A stretch of DNA of 9,145 nt from Gammaproteobacteria bacterium (GTDB taxonomy: Bacteria; Pseudomonadota; Gammaproteobacteria; Eutrophobiales; Eutrophobiaceae). The notes under the pieces were generated by a model, which was not told where the DNA came from, ran no database searches, and worked only from the letters and a program-made list of their open reading frames with translations. Each line of letters starts with the position of its first letter. The stretch's first letter is position 1. Of this stretch, positions 1 to 6,312 are shown one piece after another. Position numbers and translations under genes: made by a program. The stretch is from contig VYCZ01000242.1 of assembly GCA_009843675.1 (NCBI GenBank), positions 314 to 9,458 on the forward strand, written 5' to 3'.

Positions 1-1
1 G

Positions 2-799
2 ATCATCGAGAACGCGGAGCGCCTCGGGCTCGCCCAGCTCCACCAGTTGCGCGGACGCGTGGGGCGCTCCCACCACCGCGCCTATGCCTACCTGGTCAAA
101 CCGGGCCGGGGAGCAGTCAGCGACACCGCGGCAAAGCGCTTTGAAGCCATAGAAGCGCTCGAGGAACTGGGCATGGGATTTACCCTGGCTACCCACGACA
201 TGGAAATCCGCGGGGTTGGCGAGATCCTGGGTGAGGAACAAAGCGGACAAATCCAGGAAATAGGGTTCGGCCTGTACATGAACCTGCTGGAACGGGCGGT
301 TGCCTCCCTGAAAGCTGGACGCCAGCCGGAACTGGACCGCCCCCTGGACCATGGCACCGAAGTGGATTTGTACGTTCCTGCATTGATACCGGCGGACTAC
401 CTGCCCGACGTACATGCCAGGCTGGTCATGTACAAGCGAATAGCCGGGGCAGGAGAGGATCGCGCATTATGGGACCTGCAGGAAGAATGTATAGACCGGT
501 TCGGCCTGTTGCCGGATGCGTTGAAAAACCTGTTCCGTATTGCGGATCTCAAGCAACGAACGCGTGCCCTGGGAATCCGGAAAATTGACCTGGGGGAGAA
601 GGGAGGCAGGGTCCATTTTGATGAAAACGCGGACTTCGACAGGGTAAAACTGATAAACCTGCTGCAGGCCAACCCCCGTATATATAAACTCGAAGGAGGA
701 GACAAACTGAGAATAAACCAGGAACTCGCGGATGCCGGCGCGCGGTTCAACTTTCTCGACGATTTCCTCGACAGCCTCACAGTACAGGGGTCAGAGTAA
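2..799 (+). CDS. mfd: Transcription-repair coupling factor Mfd, C-terminal fragment
   Basis: Mfd is a cytoplasmic DNA translocase that removes RNA polymerase stalled at lesions and recruits UvrA. The reading frame is open from base 2, so about 265 C-terminal residues are present out of roughly 1150 in the family; the start lies upstream of the window. Fragment residues 15-22 (QLRGRVGR) are helicase motif VI. Residues 61-82 (TLATHDMEIRGVGEILGEEQSG without a break) match the conserved translocation-in-RecG region. Residues from about 120 to 225 (VDLYVPALIP, RFGLLP, RTRALGI) match the D7 domain that masks the UvrA-binding surface. The last four residues, QGSE, and the TAA stop are encoded by one arm of a perfect inverted repeat (785-829), so the extreme C-terminus is repeat-derived. 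Identification is from recognised motifs and is secure; the position of the true start cannot be seen. Confidence 0.97.
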   Translation: MIENAERLGLAQLHQLRGRVGRSHHRAYAYLVKPGRGAVSDTAAKRFEAIEALEELGMGFTLATHDMEIRGVGEILGEEQSGQIQEIGFGLYMNLLERAVASLKAGRQPELDRPLDHGTEVDLYVPALIPADYLPDVHARLVMYKRIAGAGEDRALWDLQEECIDRFGLLPDALKNLFRIADLKQRTRALGIRKIDLGEKGGRVHFDENADFDRVKLINLLQANPRIYKLEGGDKLRINQELADAGARFNFLDDFLDSLTVQGSE

Positions 800-829
800 G
801 TGTCGTCAGAATTTTTACTCTGACCCCTG
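785..829. repeat. REP-like perfect inverted repeat at the mfd 3' end
   Basis: CAGGGGTCAGAGTAA (785-799) is repeated exactly in inverted form at 815-829, with a 15-base loop. The left arm starts on a codon boundary of mfd and encodes Q-G-S-E-stop. The GGGGTCAGAGTAA core resembles, from memory, REP sequences associated with REP-associated tyrosine transposases (RAYTs) in proteobacteria; no such transposase is present here. The transcript could fold into a strong hairpin just after the mfd stop codon, so a role in termination or 3'-end protection is possible, although only a weak T-rich stretch follows. Confidence 0.85.
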
Positions 830-874
830 ATTTGTTACGATAACCGGATATCTGCGACAAAGAAATATTGACAG

Positions 875-1663
875 ATGCCGACCAGATCCAGTCCCCTGTG
901 TTACATGCCCGCAAGTTCCGGGTTTGCAACTGTCTTCCTTTACTGTGCGTTGGCGGTGTTCACGGTCCCGACACATGCCGACGACTGGTACCAGGTGGAA
1001 GTGGTCCTGTTCGCATACACCGAACCCGACGCCGGCGGCGAATTGTGGTATGAAAACCCGGGATTGCCGGCGCGCCGGCAAACCATCGGATTGATCATGG
1101 AAACTGTCGAGCCCTTACCCGGTGTTACGCCTGATCCATCGCAAGAAGATGACCTGATGCCGTATCTTGCCTTGCCGAAACAAAATTACAGGCTGGCAGG
1201 CGTCAGGCGGGTAATGGCATCATCCCGGGAATACCGGCACCTGCTCCACGTTGCCTGGCAGCAGCCCGGACTCGATGCAAGGAATGTGAGAGCGGTACGC
1301 CTTGACAACACCCGGTTTGAAAGGAAAGCCGCAGAGCAGGTTGAGGTCGAACCGGAGCCGGGACAGGTACGGGACGAACCGGAATACACACCGCCGATCA
1401 AGATTTTTGACGGTACCGTGAAATTACGCAAGTCCCGTTTCCTGCACCTGGACGTGGATTTTGCCTATTTTCCCGACGTACTGCAGCAACCGGACCTGGA
1501 AATGCCGGCACAGTCCGCCGGGCACAGGCGGTTCCCGGCGGACTACGTCAGGCTGACGGAAAGCAGGAGAATAAAACCGGACGACCTGAACTATTTCGAC
1601 CATCCCCTGTTCGGGTTGGTCGTCGAGGTCAGTAAAATAGTATCCGCAGATGACGCAGATTAA
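875..1663 (+). CDS. csiV: CsiV-like periplasmic protein
   Basis: In Vibrio cholerae CsiV is a small periplasmic protein that works with LpoA to activate the peptidoglycan synthase PBP1A. The 262-residue product has a likely signal peptide: a hydrophobic stretch at about residues 17-31 and a THA|DDW cleavage site after residue 35. The mature protein opens with DDWYQVEVVLFAYTEP, typical of this family, and residues 61-65 (NPGLP) follow an LWYE segment. Near the end, FDHPLFGLVVEVSKI is the conserved closing strand. Location directly after mfd agrees with the usual gammaproteobacterial neighbourhood. No good ribosome binding site is visible at 875; an in-frame ATG at 905 (residue 11) would give a more compact signal peptide and may be the real start. 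The last residues (SADDAD) and stop are encoded by a CGCAGAT-type repeat. Function in this organism is inferred from the family. Confidence 0.8.
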   Translation: MPTRSSPLCYMPASSGFATVFLYCALAVFTVPTHADDWYQVEVVLFAYTEPDAGGELWYENPGLPARRQTIGLIMETVEPLPGVTPDPSQEDDLMPYLALPKQNYRLAGVRRVMASSREYRHLLHVAWQQPGLDARNVRAVRLDNTRFERKAAEQVEVEPEPGQVRDEPEYTPPIKIFDGTVKLRKSRFLHLDVDFAYFPDVLQQPDLEMPAQSAGHRRFPADYVRLTESRRIKPDDLNYFDHPLFGLVVEVSKIVSADDAD

Positions 1664-1776
1664 CGCAGATTATTTTTTGATTTATGAATTACGACGATCC
1701 CGGTTTATATTCCATGTAGCTTCTTCATCACAAAAAGCTTTTTTTCATCTGCGGTAATCTGCGTCATCTGCGGATA
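1641..1776. repeat. CGCAGAT-type inverted repeat element between convergent genes
   Basis: Arms 1641-1670 and 1747-1776 are inverted copies matching at 29 of 30 positions, with a 76-base AT-rich interior. Each arm holds three copies of the heptamer CGCAGAT at about 9-10-base spacing: 1645, 1654 and 1664 on the left, and 1747, 1757 and 1766 in reverse on the right. The left arm supplies the final codons and TAA of csiV. The single mismatch (1663) is the last base of that stop codon. The interior includes the palindrome AAAAAGCTTTTT at 1732-1743. The element fills the gap between csiV (+) and the ATPase gene (-), so it may act as a bidirectional terminator. Both ends read TATCCGCAG inward, so a TA target duplication is conceivable. 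It could be a non-autonomous mobile element (MITE); no transposase is nearby. Confidence 0.85.
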
Positions 1777-1781
1777 AATCA

Positions 1782-2645
1782 TTATTGTTCAGACAGCAGC
1801 GCTTTGCCGGCCCAGTCGCGCGCAAACTGCGCTGCGCTTCTGCCGCTGCGGGTGCCTTTTTCCAGGGCCCATTGCAGCGCAGCCTGCCTGACCTGATCGG
1901 AGTCGCCGATTGTTACGCCGGCGCGGTCCAGCCAGTGGAATGCAATCTGCAGGTATTGTTCCTGGTTGAACGGATGGAACGACAGCCAGATGCCGAAGCG
2001 TTCCGACAGGGAGAGTTTCTCTTCCACGGATTCGCCATGGTGGATCTCGCCGTCAATGTTTCTGGCTTCCAGGTTCTCCGACCTGTACTCCGGCAGCAGG
2101 TGACGGCGATTGGAGGTGGCATAGATGAGGATGTTGTCCGGAATGTCGCTCACTGAACCGTCCAGCAGTACCTTGAGGGTCTTGTAGCTGGGATCATTCA
2201 CGTCAAAAGACAGGTCGTCGCAAAAGATGATGAATTTGCCCGTGAAGCGGCTCAGTTCGTCACAGATATCATGCAGGTCGGTCAGGTTATCCCGCGTCAC
2301 TTCCACCAGGCGCAGCCCCTGCCCCCTGTATTCACTGAACACCGCCTTGACCAGTGAAGATTTACCGGTGCCCCGCGGACCCCACAACAGTACATTATTG
2401 GCAGGGTAATCGTTGATGAACTGTTCGGTGTTCGATTGCAGCGCCGCCTTCTGTCTTTCTATACAAAGCAGGTCTTCCAGCCTGATTTCCCTGGAATGTC
2501 TGATTGGTTCCAGACAGGAGGCATCGCCCCTGCTGCGCCAGCGCATCAGCGGCGCAGCCTGAATCCGTCCCGGGTGAGGAGCGGTGAATTTGAGCCGGTT
2601 AAGCATGGATGTGAGTCGCGACACCGGCTTATCCTTGTTGGTCAT
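1782..2645 (-). CDS. DUF815-family AAA+ ATPase
   Basis: This 287-residue protein is a P-loop ATPase of the DUF815 family, a cytoplasmic AAA+ group whose cellular role is not established. Residues 89-97 (GPRGTGKSS) are the Walker A loop, residues 138-147 (FIIFCDDLSF) the Walker B strand with its DD pair, and residues 172-183 (ILIYATSNRRHL) sensor 1 with Asn179. LSERFG at 213-218 is a candidate arginine-finger segment, and GRSAAQF at 269-275 a sensor-2-like segment. Residues 53-70 (EIRLEDLLCIERQKAALQ) match the conserved lead-in of the family. The length fits the family. The gene is convergent with csiV and shares an 86-base divergent intergenic region with glyA. The ATG at 2645 lacks a clear ribosome binding site; no better start was seen. 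All ATPase motifs look intact, so the gene is probably functional. Confidence 0.9.
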   Translation of the reverse strand: MTNKDKPVSRLTSMLNRLKFTAPHPGRIQAAPLMRWRSRGDASCLEPIRHSREIRLEDLLCIERQKAALQSNTEQFINDYPANNVLLWGPRGTGKSSLVKAVFSEYRGQGLRLVEVTRDNLTDLHDICDELSRFTGKFIIFCDDLSFDVNDPSYKTLKVLLDGSVSDIPDNILIYATSNRRHLLPEYRSENLEARNIDGEIHHGESVEEKLSLSERFGIWLSFHPFNQEQYLQIAFHWLDRAGVTIGDSDQVRQAALQWALEKGTRSGRSAAQFARDWAGKALLSEQ

Positions 2646-2669
2646 TGTCTGAATATATTGCTGCCTACC

Positions 2670-2699
2670 CTGCCATTATACGTATATGGGCTTTATAAT
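2670..2699 (+). promoter_or_regulatory. Candidate sigma70 promoter of glyA, with a spacer palindrome
   Basis: A consensus -10 hexamer TATAAT lies at 2694-2699, 18 bases after CTGCCA (2670-2675), which matches 4 of 6 positions of TTGACA. This would start glyA transcription near 2706, about 26 bases before its ATG. The spacer contains a perfect 10-base palindrome, TATACGTATA (2677-2686), which could be an operator. On the opposite strand another TATAAT (complement of 2675-2680) could serve the divergent ATPase gene, but no good -35 was found for it. Motif reading only. Confidence 0.55.
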
Positions 2700-2731
2700 A
2701 CCGTTTTGACGTGAAAATTATAAGGTGAAGT

Positions 2732-3985
2732 ATGTTCGACAAAGACATGAAAATAGCAGGGTACGACGACGTACTCTACCAGGCCATGCAGGGGGAGAGG
2801 ACCAGGCAGGAAGAACACATTGAGCTGATAGCATCGGAAAACAACGTCAGTCCCAGGGTGCTGGAGGCGCAGGGTTCGGTACTGACCAACAAATATGCCG
2901 AAGGCTATCCCGGTAAACGCTATTATGGCGGCTGTGAATATGTCGACGTGGTCGAACAACTCGCCATCGACCGGGCGAAGGAGTTATTCGGAGCGGATTA
3001 TGCCAACGTCCAGCCCCATTCCGGTTCCCAGGCCAACGGCGCGGTTTACCTGGCGCTGTGCCAGCCGGGCGACACCATCATGGGAATGAGCCTTGCCCAC
3101 GGCGGCCACCTGACACATGGGGCCTCGGTCAACGTCTCCGGCAGAGTCTACAAGGCGGTGCAGTACGGCCTGAATGCGGACACCGGCGAGATTGATTATG
3201 ACGCCGCGGAACAGCTTGCACTGGAACACAGGCCGAAGCTGGTCATGACCGGCTTTTCCGCGTATTCACGCAGGTTGGACTGGCAGCGATTCAGGGAAAT
3301 TGCCGACCAGGTCGGCGCATACCTGGTGGCCGACATCGCCCACGTGGCCGGCCTGATCGCCACCGGGCTGTATCCAAGCCCGGTCAACATCGCGGACGTC
3401 ACGACGACCACGACCCACAAGACCTTGCGCGGCCCCCGGGCAGGCCTGATCCTGGCAAAGGCCAACCCGGATATTGAGAAGAAACTGAATTTTACCGTCT
3501 TTCCGTGCTACCAGGGCGGACCGCTCATGCATGTGATTGCGGCGAAAGCCGTTGCCTTCAAGGAAGCCATGGAACCGGAGTTCAAGGCGTACCAGCAACA
3601 GATTATGGAGAACGCGCGGGCCATGGCCGAAGTCTTTATCCGGCGCGGCGTTGACGTCGTATCCGGCGGGACCGACAACCACCTGTTCCTGGTCAGCCTT
3701 ATCAGCAAGGACATCACCGGCAAGGACCTGGATGCGGCCCTGGACCGGGCCAATATCACCGTGAACAAAAACGCGGTCCCGAACGATCCGCAGTCGCCTT
3801 TTGTCACCAGTGGCATCCGTATCGGCACCCCGTCGATCACCACCCGCGGTTTCAAAAAGGAAGAGTCCGCCCAGGTCGCTGCCTGGATATGCGACATCAT
3901 CGACAACATGGAGGATGAGGCGCTGATCGGGAAGATAAAAGGAGAGGTAAAGGCTTTGTGCAAACGTTTCCCGATGTATGCCTAG
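2732..3985 (+). CDS. glyA: Serine hydroxymethyltransferase
   Basis: GlyA is a cytoplasmic PLP enzyme that converts serine and tetrahydrofolate to glycine and 5,10-methylene-tetrahydrofolate, the main one-carbon supply for purine, thymidylate and methionine synthesis. The 417-residue length equals that of the E. coli enzyme. Key residues are visible: Lys230 in [15 protein letters not shown] forms the PLP Schiff base; Asp201 and His204 in [10 protein letters not shown] contact the cofactor; Arg363 in [14 protein letters not shown] binds the substrate carboxylate. The N-terminal ELIASEN (31-37) and YPGKRYYGG (59-67) motifs are intact. The start is supported by AAGGTG at 2722-2727, four bases before the ATG, and a TATAAT promoter upstream. 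It is followed by nrdR after a 167-base gap that contains a palindromic element, so the two may be transcribed separately. Nothing looks damaged. Confidence 0.99.
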   Translation: MFDKDMKIAGYDDVLYQAMQGERTRQEEHIELIASENNVSPRVLEAQGSVLTNKYAEGYPGKRYYGGCEYVDVVEQLAIDRAKELFGADYANVQPHSGSQANGAVYLALCQPGDTIMGMSLAHGGHLTHGASVNVSGRVYKAVQYGLNADTGEIDYDAAEQLALEHRPKLVMTGFSAYSRRLDWQRFREIADQVGAYLVADIAHVAGLIATGLYPSPVNIADVTTTTTHKTLRGPRAGLILAKANPDIEKKLNFTVFPCYQGGPLMHVIAAKAVAFKEAMEPEFKAYQQQIMENARAMAEVFIRRGVDVVSGGTDNHLFLVSLISKDITGKDLDAALDRANITVNKNAVPNDPQSPFVTSGIRIGTPSITTRGFKKEESAQVAAWICDIIDNMEDEALIGKIKGEVKALCKRFPMYA

Positions 3986-4000
3986 CTATCATGACTCAGA

Positions 4001-4103
4001 TGGTTGGAATAGCATTTTCAAGACACGCTGTGAATACATCCATGTACGCTCCCTTCCAGCCATCCATGGCTTCCAGAGGGTCTTGAAAATGCCATTCCAA
4101 CCA
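4001..4103. repeat. Cloverleaf-like palindromic element between glyA and nrdR
   Basis: Arms 4001-4024 (TGGTTGGAAT then AGCATTTTCAAGAC) and 4080-4103 are inverted copies matching at 23 of 24 positions (4011 is the mismatch). They enclose 55 bases holding two small hairpins with the same logic: TACAT-CC-ATGTA (4035-4046) and AGCCAT-CC-ATGGCT (4058-4071), both containing CATCCATG. Folded as single-stranded DNA or RNA this gives a long stem with two side hairpins. The element starts 15 bases after the glyA stop. The phrase GTGAATACATCCATGTA resembles intergenic repeats I recall from other gammaproteobacteria, but I cannot name the family. There is no T run after the right arm, so it is not a classical terminator. 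Confidence 0.85.
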
Positions 4104-4115
4104 CCAAGCCAGCCA

Positions 4116-4145
4116 GGGACTCATTCATTCTGTATAGCATATAAT
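4116..4145 (+). promoter_or_regulatory. Candidate nrdR promoter, near-leaderless
   Basis: A consensus TATAAT lies at 4140-4145, only seven bases before the nrdR ATG at 4153. The -35 is weak: GGGACT at 4116-4121 has the central GAC at an 18-base spacing. Transcription from this -10 would begin at about 4151-4153, at or next to the start codon. No ribosome binding site is seen ahead of the ATG, which agrees with a leaderless mRNA. Position of the transcription start is inferred. Confidence 0.5.
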
Positions 4146-4152
4146 CAGTGAC

Positions 4153-4659
4153 ATGCGTTGCCCGTTCTGTTCATTTGAGGATACCAGGGTCATAGACTCG
4201 AGGATGGCCGCCGAGGGCGACCTGGTCAGGCGCCGGCGTGAATGCATGGAATGCAGGGAACGTTTCACCACCTATGAGGCGGCTGAGTTCAATTATCCCA
4301 GGGTTATCAAGTCCGACGGCCGGCGCGAGCAGTTTACCGAGGACAAACTGCGCTCCGGCATCGAGCGCGCCCTGGAAAAACGGCCGGTCCCTATGGAACA
4401 GGTCGAGATTGCCATTGCCCGTATCAAACACAAGCTGAGGTCCCTGGGCGACAGGGAAGTAAAGTCGAGAAAAGTGGGAGATTGGGTCATGGAAGAATTG
4501 AAAGCTGTCGACCAGGTGGCTTACCTCCGGTTTGCTTCCGTTTACCAGAGCTTCGCCGACGTCAGGGCGTTCCTTGATGAGATAGAGAAGCTGGAAGATG
4601 AAATGCCACCGGATCTGAAGAAATCCCAACTGGACCTGCTCAACGAGCCTGAGGACTGA
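4153..4659 (+). CDS. nrdR: Transcriptional repressor NrdR
   Basis: NrdR is a zinc- and nucleotide-binding repressor of ribonucleotide reductase genes. It senses ATP and dATP and binds paired NrdR boxes in nrd promoters. The product has 168 residues. An N-terminal zinc ribbon uses Cys3, Cys6, Cys31 and Cys34 ([17 protein letters not shown] at the start and [12 protein letters not shown] at 31-42), with the basic RRRRE just before the second pair. An ATP-cone domain spans about 49-139 ([37 protein letters not shown]). The start is fixed because the first zinc ligands lie at residues 3 and 6. Its stop is one base before the ribD GTG, so the two are almost certainly co-transcribed, as is common in Gammaproteobacteria. 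No nrd gene or convincing NrdR box was found in the window. The acidic C-terminal tail is a normal variation. Confidence 0.98.
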   Translation: MRCPFCSFEDTRVIDSRMAAEGDLVRRRRECMECRERFTTYEAAEFNYPRVIKSDGRREQFTEDKLRSGIERALEKRPVPMEQVEIAIARIKHKLRSLGDREVKSRKVGDWVMEELKAVDQVAYLRFASVYQSFADVRAFLDEIEKLEDEMPPDLKKSQLDLLNEPED

Positions 4660-4660
4660 A

Positions 4661-5758
4661 GTGAGCTGGAGCGCGGCCGACACCTCACGCATGACCCGCG
4701 CCCTGGAACTGGCGGACAAGGGCCGTTTCACTACCCACCCCAATCCCAGGGTGGGTTGTGTCATAACCAGGGACGAGCAGGTCGTGGGCAGCGGCTGGCA
4801 CCGCAGGGCCGGTGAGCCCCATGCTGAGATCAACGCGCTGAGTGACGCTTCCTGTGACCTGCGCGGCGCCACTGCATACGTTACGCTCGAACCCTGCTCC
4901 CACCATGGGCGGACTCCGCCCTGCACCGAAGCCCTCATCGGGGCGGGTATCAGCCGGGTCGTGATCGCGGCGCGCGATCGGAATCCGCAGGTGTCGGGCG
5001 CAGGGATAAAAGCATTGGCGGACGCCGGCATCAGGGTCGAGACCGGACTGATGGAACAACCGGCGACGGAACTCAACAAGGGTTTCTTTTACAGGATGAC
5101 GCGCGGGCGGCCTTATGTGCGCGCCAAATCCGCCATCAGCCTGGACGGCAAGACAGCGCTGGCCGGTGGGGCGAGCCGGTGGATAACCGGGACGGCTTCC
5201 CGGCGCGACGTGCAGGAGTTGCGCGCGGCGAGTTCAGCCGTCATGACCGGTATCAATACCATACTGGCCGATGACCCTCGCCTGGACGTACGCGATGTGG
5301 ATACCGGGGGCAGGCAACCCCTGAGAGTGGTACTTGACAGGGATCTGAGGTTCCCCGCCGGGGCGCAAATGCTCGGCCGGGACGGAACGACTGTCCTGTT
5401 CACCAGGAATGAGGATGATCTGCTTCATGGGAGACTGGAACGGGCCGGAGCCAGGGTACGGTTCATCGATGGCGGTGAAGACGATTTCCTGCATACCGTT
5501 TTGCGGGAACTGGCGAAGACCTATGAAGTGAACGACCTATTGCTGGAAGCGGGAGCGAAGTTGACCGGGAACATGCTGCATCATGGCCTGATCGATGAAC
5601 TGGTAGTCTACCAGGCGCCGATCATACTGGGCGCTGCTGCCGTCGACATGATGGATCTGCCCGTCATCACCGCTATGGATGAACGCCATGAACTGGAACT
5701 GGTGGATGTCCGCCGCTTCAATGAGGACTGGAAGTTTGTTTATAACATCCGCAGGTGA
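4661..5758 (+). CDS. ribD: Bifunctional riboflavin biosynthesis deaminase/reductase RibD
   Basis: RibD carries out two steps of riboflavin synthesis in the cytoplasm: zinc-dependent deamination of the diaminopyrimidine made by GTP cyclohydrolase II, then NADPH-dependent reduction of the ribosyl side chain. The 365-residue length is normal. The N-terminal deaminase domain (about 10-145) has THPNPRVGCV at 25-34, the HAE zinc and catalytic motif at 54-56, and PCSHHGRTPPC at 78-88, which supplies the two zinc cysteines. The reductase domain runs from about 150 (RPYVRAKSAISLDGKTAL) to the end, with SRWITG at 172-177 and LLLEAGAKL in the later half. The GTG start is preceded by GAGG at 4651-4654 inside the end of nrdR; an ATG at 4691 would be too far into the first helix. 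The usual downstream partners ribE, ribBA and ribH do not follow; nusB does. Confidence 0.97.
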   Translation: MSWSAADTSRMTRALELADKGRFTTHPNPRVGCVITRDEQVVGSGWHRRAGEPHAEINALSDASCDLRGATAYVTLEPCSHHGRTPPCTEALIGAGISRVVIAARDRNPQVSGAGIKALADAGIRVETGLMEQPATELNKGFFYRMTRGRPYVRAKSAISLDGKTALAGGASRWITGTASRRDVQELRAASSAVMTGINTILADDPRLDVRDVDTGGRQPLRVVLDRDLRFPAGAQMLGRDGTTVLFTRNEDDLLHGRLERAGARVRFIDGGEDDFLHTVLRELAKTYEVNDLLLEAGAKLTGNMLHHGLIDELVVYQAPIILGAAAVDMMDLPVITAMDERHELELVDVRRFNEDWKFVYNIRR

Positions 5759-5800
5759 CGCACCCCTGCTTAAAGCATGCTGGGGCATGGATTTACGCAG

Positions 5801-6283
5801 ATGATTGCCGCTGCACACAATCCCCCTCAGGCGCGAGTGCGGGCGCGGCGCTCTGCCGTGCAGGCCCTGTACCAGTGGTTTCTGACCGGGGAGCCTATGA
5901 CCGGGATTATCTCGGAGTTTGAACAGGATAGAAAGGAATTGAAGAAGGCCGACGGGGAATATTTCCGGGAGATCCTGTCCGGCATCTCGACTAATTCTGA
6001 AGCGCTCCGGGACGCATTGGTTCCGTTCCTGGATCGGCCCTTGAAGGAACTGGACCCTGTGACCCGGGCCGTGCTGCACCTGGGTATGTATGAACTCATG
6101 CACCAACCGGCATTGCCGCTGCGCGTGGTGTTGAATGAAGCTGTCGAACTTGCGCGCATGTTCGGGGCAGAGGATTCCTACAAATACATCAATGGTGTGC
6201 TGGACCAGGCAGCGCAACGGCTGCGTCCCGAGGCCGCTTCGGACCTTCCTGTCCATTCCCGCGCAAGCGGGAATCCAGTGTAG
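5801..6283 (+). CDS. nusB: Transcription antitermination factor NusB
   Basis: NusB binds boxA RNA together with S10 (NusE) and supports rRNA antitermination in the cytoplasm. Recognisable segments are RARRSAVQALYQWFLTGEP near the N-terminus, DRPLKELDPVTRAVLHLGMYEL in the middle, and PLRVVLNEAVELARMFGAEDSYKYINGVLD, the conserved C-terminal helix region. From the ATG at 5801 the protein has 160 residues; an upstream in-frame ATG at 5777 would add eight. Neither has a clear ribosome binding site, and 5801 was chosen because family N-termini are usually short before the RRSAVQALYQW helix. The family core ends at about QAAQRLRPEA. The tail HSRASGNPV is translated from an ATTCCC-type repeat (6255-6274) plus flanking bases, so the natural C-terminus has probably been replaced or extended. 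ribD ends only 18 bases before 5777, where other species carry ribE-ribBA-ribH. Confidence 0.95.
   Translation: MIAAAHNPPQARVRARRSAVQALYQWFLTGEPMTGIISEFEQDRKELKKADGEYFREILSGISTNSEALRDALVPFLDRPLKELDPVTRAVLHLGMYELMHQPALPLRVVLNEAVELARMFGAEDSYKYINGVLDQAAQRLRPEAASDLPVHSRASGNPV
6255..6274. repeat. ATTCCC(N8)GGGAAT palindrome inside the nusB 3' end
   Basis: ATTCCCGC (6255-6262) and GCGGGAAT (6267-6274) form a perfect eight-base stem closed by a GCAA loop, a stable GNRA tetraloop in RNA. The layout ATTCCC-N8-GGGAAT equals the dRS3 repeat known from Neisseria, and similar sequences are scattered through many proteobacterial genomes. It lies in the nusB frame and encodes the tail residues (H)SRASGN, just before the TAG stop at 6281. 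Confidence 0.85.
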
Positions 6284-6312
6284 CGCCGGTTTCGAAGGGA
6301 CGCTTTAGTGTA

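Noticed and set aside
4131..4146. Possible NrdR box just ahead of nrdR (autoregulation)
   Set aside because: The AT-rich stretch lacks the paired ACA...TGT ends of a NrdR box; it is better explained as a -10 region.
4171..5079. A 302-codon open frame on the minus strand across nrdR and ribD
   Set aside because: It lies antisense to two clearly recognised genes, spans their junction, and its translation resembles no family; it reflects GC-rich codon bias.
5763..5785. CCCC...GGGG imperfect hairpin between ribD and nusB
   Set aside because: The stem is broken by T-T mismatches and no T run follows, so it is not supported as a terminator.
5796..5802. A seventh CGCAGAT heptamer at the nusB start
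   Set aside because: A single heptamer without an arm or a second unit is expected by chance in a window this size.
5537..6256. A 239-codon minus strand open frame across the ribD-nusB junction
   Set aside because: Antisense to two intact genes with no recognisable motifs. I considered whether it might be a replacement for the missing rib genes and saw no support.
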